Assembly (NCBI GenBank): GCA_002085205.1
Contig: NATF01000086.1
Span: forward strand, 1-10,404
Length of the DNA stretch: 10,404 nucleotides
Reading direction: 5' to 3'
From: Candidatus Cloacimonas sp. 4484_275
GTDB taxonomy: Bacteria > Cloacimonadota > Cloacimonadia > Cloacimonadales > TCS61
A model generated the notes under the pieces. That model worked only from the letters and a program-made list of their open reading frames with translations. It was not told where the DNA came from and ran no database searches. The first letter of the stretch is position 1. Each line of letters begins with the position of its first letter. Positions 7,020 through 10,404 of the stretch are shown in pieces. Position numbers and translations under genes: made by a program.

Positions 7020-8199
7020 TAGGGAAGTTTGTGATAAAGTAATTTTGATTATCAGGAATAAATCCCGGGTCAGAACCTTCAGGTGGAACAGATAAAGAAA
7101 TCGGTCCGTAAATTTCGGTCATTCCCGAAGAATTAAGGCTTTCGATCCAATACCAATAAGTTGTGTTGGCAACTACCGGAAAATAATCCGTATAAGAGTA
7201 ATTAGTGGTCTCAGTAGTAGTACCGGCTCCGGGAATTAAATTGGAATTAATTTTAATAGTTTGATTATTTTGGAATGCAGTTTCATTTTCTCCACGGTAA
7301 ATATTCCAACCCAAATTTCCGTTTTCACTTTGAGTTGTCCAATAAAGAGAAAGAGTTCCCGATTGATATTTAGCCGTGAATTGGCTTAAGACGACAGGAA
7401 GGGGTAATTCGTCATTAAGAGCATCCCACTCGGCATAATTTTCGGGATAACTGCAATTGTGTCCATAAACGGAAAATGTATAATTCTGTGCGTAATTATT
7501 AGGTGTTTTATCATCTCCGTTATTATCATCAAAATGAAAAAGTAAAAGAGTATTGGAATCATCTTCAAACGGATGCGAATGAACCGTTATCGTAAAAGGA
7601 GCCGTGTATCGGGTTGTATTGGAAACTCTCACCTCGTCCAAAGCTCCGTCCAAAAATCGTTCATAACCGCCCCAATAGCGAGCACCGATATTTATGGCAT
7701 TTGAAGAAGCTGTTAAATTAAAATCGCTATCGGTGCTTGTGTCGGCAAGATTTCCGTTAATAAACATTCGTGTATTACCGGAAGCGTCTCTGCTCACGGC
7801 TACATGATACCAAGTATCCAAATACATAACCTGAGGCGAATCACCGCTATCATCACAGCGCACGCTTGCTATTATATAATCACTGCTATTTCTGGCTACA
7901 AAACGAATAGCGTAATCACCGCCGGTTGCTCCGGGAATTAGATACATGGAAAAAACGGTTCTTCTGTCCATAATGCACGGGTAATTTCCGGAAGTGTAAC
8001 TATCTGCATAAACCCAAGCTTCAAAAGTCCAAACGCTACTTACATCCAGATCATTGCTGGCGTTATCATTCACATAAAAAGAAGTTCCGGATGAGTAAGA
8101 ATTTGAAGTTAAATCGAAAACATATGTGTTTTGACTAAAGAGCAAACTGGAAAATAAAATTATTCCCATAAAGGAAAGAATTAAAAACAGTTTCTTCAT
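6991..8199 (-). CDS. secreted LamG / Fn3 protein, sorting domain broken
   Basis: 402 codons from ATG 8199 with a strong SD (AGGAGGAGGTT at 8201-8211). Signal peptide ~1-22. The LamG domain (~40-235) is clearly paralogous to the neighbour's: FYVND, WTFEAWV, CIMDRRTVFS.YLI, TWYHVAVSRD and INIGARYWGGY. Then LPVVLSQFTA (267-276) opens an Fn3-like domain (~268-370; GTLSLYWTTQSENGNLGWNI, ending YWYWIESLNSSG). The sorting-domain linker begins at YFITNFPNP (387-395), after which the frame runs into TAA within seven codons. The remaining sorting domain lies in another frame (6813-7019). Gene 4's sorting domain has 22 residues between NYPNP and IFN; here only 16 nt lie between FPNP and VYN, so about 50 nt are missing and the frame is shifted. 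It is likely a surface or released carbohydrate-binding protein; without the sorting domain, correct export or attachment would probably fail. Confidence 0.85.
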   Translation of the reverse strand: MKKLFLILSFMGIILFSSLLFSQNTYVFDLTSNSYSSGTSFYVNDNASNDLDVSSVWTFEAWVYADSYTSGNYPCIMDRRTVFSMYLIPGATGGDYAIRFVARNSSDYIIASVRCDDSGDSPQVMYLDTWYHVAVSRDASGNTRMFINGNLADTSTDSDFNLTASSNAINIGARYWGGYERFLDGALDEVRVSNTTRYTAPFTITVHSHPFEDDSNTLLLFHFDDNNGDDKTPNNYAQNYTFSVYGHNCSYPENYAEWDALNDELPLPVVLSQFTAKYQSGTLSLYWTTQSENGNLGWNIYRGENETAFQNNQTIKINSNLIPGAGTTTETTNYSYTDYFPVVANTTYWYWIESLNSSGMTEIYGPISLSVPPEGSDPGFIPDNQNYFITNFPNPSSGNTGL

Positions 8200-8336
8200 A
8201 ACCTCCTCCTAAATATATACTTATAAACCTTGCTTTAATGCAAGTGAACATTCACTCGCATTTTCGCTTTTCGCTTTTTTTTGTCAAATAAAAATTTTAC
8301 CAAATAAGATTCCAAAGTTTTTTAAAATAACAAAAA
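8200..8336. promoter_or_regulatory. spacer upstream of the LamG/Fn3 gene with palindrome and -35-like box
   Basis: The minus strand has TTGACA at 8282-8287, then A-rich AAAAGCG repeats. An imperfect palindrome at 8240-8259 follows (GCGAGTGAA-TG-TTCACTTGC on the minus strand; one G-T position), and then the SD. The 17-nt-spaced -10 partner of TTGACA would be AAAATG, which is poor, so the promoter call is weak. The palindrome has the size of a dimeric regulator operator but could also be a small hairpin. No intrinsic terminator for the upstream gene was found here. Confidence 0.3.
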
Positions 8337-8939
8337 TCATTTCAAAAATATCATTTTATGAATATAATCGGTTTTTCCATTTTGTATTTTGGCAAAATAA
8401 ATGCCGCTACCAAGATTTTTTCCGTGATTATCTTTTGCATCCCAAATGACGGAATTTTGATTTTGAGAAAGAGAAAATTCTTTTACGCATTGTCCTTTGA
8501 TATTAAAAATTTCCAATTTGCTATCCTTTTGCCTTTGCTTAGAAATTTCAAAATAAATATTTGTTGAATTTTTAAAAGGATTAGGATAATTGTTTATCAG
8601 AAGAAAATCATTTTTCTCGATTTGATGATTATCAGAAGTTGAGGAATTGGGGAAAACAATATCTAAGGCAGCATATTTAAGCATTCCGCCGTTTTCCAAT
8701 CCGTGACCCAAAACGGAAGAACCAAAGCTGTTGTCATCTAAAAAGAACAAGTGTAATTTGCCGTGAGAATCTCCATTTTCATCTTCACCCAAATCTTCAA
8801 TTTTATTTCCGACATTAATATAGCACGGAATCATTCCTTCCAATTCGGGGATCCCAAGGAAGCATCGGAGTATCGTCGGCCGGATTTGCACCCTGCGGAT
8901 ACAAATCGTAGAAACCAAATTCATGGGTTTCCACATCAA
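8337..8939 (-). CDS. C-terminal tail with intact FlgD-like/type IX-style sorting domain
   Basis: 200-codon open frame, of which genuine gene sequence begins near ELEGMIPCYINV (~8850 downward); the first ~30 codons are out-of-frame body sequence. HGKLHLFFLDDNSFGSS and GGMLKYAALDIVFPNS continue the body. The sorting domain (8337-8591) starts NNYPNPFKNST, includes KLEIFNIKGQCVKEF and VIWDAKDNHGKNLGSGIYFAKI, and ends YIHKMIFLK. It is the only complete sorting domain in the window, but it is out of frame with its own body and signal peptide. Confidence 0.75.
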   Translation of the reverse strand: MMWKPMNLVSTICIRRVQIRPTILRCFLGIPELEGMIPCYINVGNKIEDLGEDENGDSHGKLHLFFLDDNSFGSSVLGHGLENGGMLKYAALDIVFPNSSTSDNHQIEKNDFLLINNYPNPFKNSTNIYFEISKQRQKDSKLEIFNIKGQCVKEFSLSQNQNSVIWDAKDNHGKNLGSGIYFAKIQNGKTDYIHKMIFLK

Positions 8940-10041
8940 AATAAAATTCTTTGGGATAAATACAATAGCCCCACCAAAGATTTAATCCGTCATAATCGGT
9001 TTGCATTCCCATATTCGCAATGAATTTGATTTTGCTATTATCCTCGGTAAATTCAGCGTTGAAATATCCGGAGTACCTAAAGAAGAAGTTCAGACTATCG
9101 TACGGCACACCGTTATCATCGACAAATCGATAGCTTCCGTCTTGATTTTGCGGGTTGGGAACATATTTTTTAAAATCGTCATGAAAATAAGAATATTCAC
9201 CCTCACCGTAATTTTCATTTAAAAAGACAACAAAACCGTGACCGACATTCCAACCGATAAAAGCAACTTTTCCATCGGTTTCGGAAGTTACAAAAGCCAA
9301 TTTCGATTGAGTGTAAATTTCCGGATCATCGGAATCCCACTCATCAAGTTGAGGAATGGTGTAATAATTCCAATCAAAAGGAGTCATGTTATCAAGATCC
9401 TCTGTCGTAAAATCGGCATAAGCAATCATAGGATTGTGAGCGGAACCGTTTCCGTGATCGGTTGCGTTGGTGGCGGTTACATAAATTCTTCGATATTCCG
9501 ATCCCAGAGGTGAAGGTCCGATATTTACATTCGGCCAGATAAATTTGTCGTCCGGATGAGGAGTTTCAATGTTTCCGTTATTTATGACAATTGACGGGTC
9601 GTTCCATAAACCAGCTCCGCCGGCAAAATGATAAAAATCAAAACTGAACAGATCTTCTTGGGGATCATCTTCATCCACATTTACATGCCAGGCGACGAAA
9701 GGATCTGCCGTAACCGGGTCCAAATCAATGCCGAGAAATCCTTCCCAAAGATTTTCTCCGGAAATTGTAGCGGTAGTTACAATATTTCCGCTTTCGTCAA
9801 TATAAGTGAAATATGCTCTTCGATTTCCTCCGGCAGTTTCTTTGGCATGAAATGCAATATAAGCACCGCCCGCGGGATAACCGTTCGGTTGAGAAACTTC
9901 GGGTTGAATATGCAAAGGTAAAGCATTGTAACTTCCCGGTTGATAATCATAATAAGTCGTGATAATGTTAACGGGATCAACAATAAATTCATATTCCGGC
10001 GTTCGCTGAGAATGGATGAAATAGGAATGGGAATTTAACAA
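8815..10041 (-). CDS. main body of the broken secreted protein
   Basis: About 408 codons open without a plausible start: the first codon available is TTG 10041 inside the duplicated segment, with no SD. It should follow the signal peptide as ...IIDLLNSHSYFIHSQRTPEYEF. The region is rich in aromatic, Asp and Gly residues with no visible catalytic motif, as in beta-propeller-like secreted proteins. It ends TPMLPWDPRIGRNDSVLY because of the frameshift in the C4 run at 8847-8850; with three Cs it would read PWDPELEGMIPCYINV and continue into the tail. I do not recognise a specific family. Confidence 0.7.
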   Translation of the reverse strand: MLNSHSYFIHSQRTPEYEFIVDPVNIITTYYDYQPGSYNALPLHIQPEVSQPNGYPAGGAYIAFHAKETAGGNRRAYFTYIDESGNIVTTATISGENLWEGFLGIDLDPVTADPFVAWHVNVDEDDPQEDLFSFDFYHFAGGAGLWNDPSIVINNGNIETPHPDDKFIWPNVNIGPSPLGSEYRRIYVTATNATDHGNGSAHNPMIAYADFTTEDLDNMTPFDWNYYTIPQLDEWDSDDPEIYTQSKLAFVTSETDGKVAFIGWNVGHGFVVFLNENYGEGEYSYFHDDFKKYVPNPQNQDGSYRFVDDNGVPYDSLNFFFRYSGYFNAEFTEDNSKIKFIANMGMQTDYDGLNLWWGYCIYPKEFYFDVETHEFGFYDLYPQGANPADDTPMLPWDPRIGRNDSVLY

Positions 10042-10154
10042 GTCAATGATCTCTTTTTCTTTGGAATTAAGTCAATGATCTCTTTTTCTTTGGAATTAGC
10101 CAAGAGTGAACCGAATAATACACACAAAACAATAAGAACCAAAATTTTTTTCAT
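10035..10154 (-). CDS. signal-peptide fragment of the broken secreted protein
   Basis: 39 codons starting MKKILVLIVLCVLFGSLLANS: a Lys-rich n-region, a hydrophobic core and a likely cleavage after LLA. Translation continues KEKEIIDLIPKKKRSLTC and stops at 10035-10037. After IIDL the second duplicate copy is read in the wrong frame. The SD/start pair (GGAGG, four bases, ATG) is strong, so this really is the gene's start. Confidence 0.75.
   Translation of the reverse strand: MKKILVLIVLCVLFGSLLANSKEKEIIDLIPKKKRSLTC
10040..10098. repeat. 29-bp perfect tandem duplication in the signal-peptide region
   Basis: Copies 10040-10068 and 10069-10097 are identical (AAGTCAATGATC...TTTGGAATT), and the base after each copy also matches. 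The unit is not a multiple of three, so the extra copy shifts the reading frame of the minus-strand gene. One copy joins signal peptide and body perfectly. Confidence 0.95.
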
Positions 10155-10404
10155 TTATCCTCCAATTTTATTATAAAGCCTTTTTCATAATTCATAACTT
10201 ATTGCAATAAAATAAGTTAAAATTCACAAAATCATCTTGACTACCTCCTAACCGACAAATAAATATCTTAACATCTTAACTTATATTATGTTCTGTCATC
10301 CTGAGCGAAGTCGAAGGATACAATAAGGCAAACGGTTGAATCATCCTTCGACTTCGCTCAGGATGACAATTTCACACTATGATTTCTAAAATTCCCAATT
10401 ATGC
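10155..10404. other. intergenic region at the right edge
   Basis: AT-rich and without a credible gene. It contains the SD of the broken secreted gene (10159-10163), the shared 16-nt element (10175-10190), a weak 8-bp hairpin (10196-10203 with 10211-10218), and the 26-bp inverted repeat (10294-10368). No promoter could be called with confidence; a TATAAT on the minus strand at 10170-10175 is too close to the SD to be convincing. Confidence 0.6.
10294..10368. repeat. 26-bp perfect inverted repeat (REP-like)
   Basis: Arms 10294-10319 (TGTCATCCTGAGCGAAGTCG...) and 10343-10368 are exact reverse complements with a 23-nt spacer. The motif TCATCCTGAGCGAAGTCGAA is one I recall from intergenic repeats in many unrelated bacterial genomes. 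RNA from either strand would form a 26-bp hairpin. There is no T-tract, so it is not a standard terminator. No protein is encoded in it. Confidence 0.9.

Larger units (their letters stand above)
8337..10154 (-). pseudogene. secreted protein gene with sorting domain, broken by a 29-bp duplication and a 1-nt frameshift
   Basis: The original gene starts at ATG 10154 (GGAGG at 10159-10163) and ends at TGA 8337-8339. Its parts are in three frames: the signal peptide (10035-10154), the main body (8815-10041) and the tail with sorting domain (8337-8939). Removing one 29-bp copy at 10040-10068 and one C in the C4 run at 8847-8850 restores a single frame of 595 residues. The body is a secreted beta-rich region without a family I recognise; phrases such as GAYIAFHAKE, DPFVAWHVN, RRIYVTATNATDHGN, NPMIAYADF and KVAFIGWNVGHG recur at intervals and suggest beta-propeller-like blades. 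The end is a complete FlgD-like sorting domain. As the DNA stands, only a 39-residue signal-peptide fragment would be made from the proper start. Confidence 0.85.

Noticed and set aside
10170..10175. TATAAT on the minus strand as a -10 box for the rightmost gene
   Set aside because: A start site would fall on the Shine-Dalgarno and no -35-like hexamer is at the right distance.
10224..10249. Minus-strand mini-ORF Met-Ile-Leu-stop with a strong AGGAGGT, ~70 nt upstream of the rightmost gene; possible leader peptide
   Set aside because: Three codons only, no attenuator hairpin pair linked to it and no promoter; likely a chance SD.
1..10404. CRISPR array, tRNA/rRNA genes, transposase or integrase
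   Set aside because: No spaced direct-repeat array, no cloverleaf-like sequence and no transposase-like ORF were found. The only tandem repeats are the 29-bp duplication and protein-level repeats.

Overview
The window (about 40% GC by eye) looks like a Gram-negative bacterium of the FCB superphylum. I favour Candidatus Cloacimonadota or a relative. The reasons are large secreted proteins with FlgD-like / type IX-style C-terminal sorting domains (NYPNPF ... IFNxKGQ ... WDG), LamG domains, a C10 peptidase with appended beta-sandwich modules, and the phrase LPVVLSQFTA ahead of a fibronectin-III-like domain. This placement is inference; no rRNA or housekeeping marker is present.

Layout. On the + strand, 16-303 encodes a FeoA-like protein with an Arg-rich N-terminus. 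It is followed at 387-617 by a small membrane protein whose 3' end appears cut off. The rest is on the minus strand, read from right to left. There is a broken secreted protein gene (10154 to 8337); a LamG/Fn3/sorting-domain protein (8199 to 6813, sorting domain out of frame); a long LamG/beta-helix protein (6725 to 3286, last ~110 codons out of frame); and a C10 (streptopain-type) cysteine peptidase (3152 to about 600), which loses the end of its sorting domain and runs antisense into the membrane-protein gene. Good intrinsic terminators follow the two LamG genes. A perfect 26-bp inverted repeat lies near the right edge.

The four secreted-protein genes probably supply cell-surface or exported functions: adhesion or glycan binding through LamG and beta-helix domains, and proteolysis through the C10 peptidase. 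They are separate transcription units or loosely linked rather than one tight operon.

The most notable observation is that all four secreted-protein genes are damaged, each in a different way: a shared break of two convergent genes at about 597-606, a 1-nt frameshift at about 3607-3620, a ~50-nt out-of-frame loss at about 6999-7014, and in the rightmost gene both a 29-bp tandem duplication just after the signal peptide and an extra C in a C4 run. These may be real (decay, phase variation, rearrangement) or errors of a draft/metagenome assembly; the sequence alone does not decide. I see no convincing new defence, mobile or RNA system.
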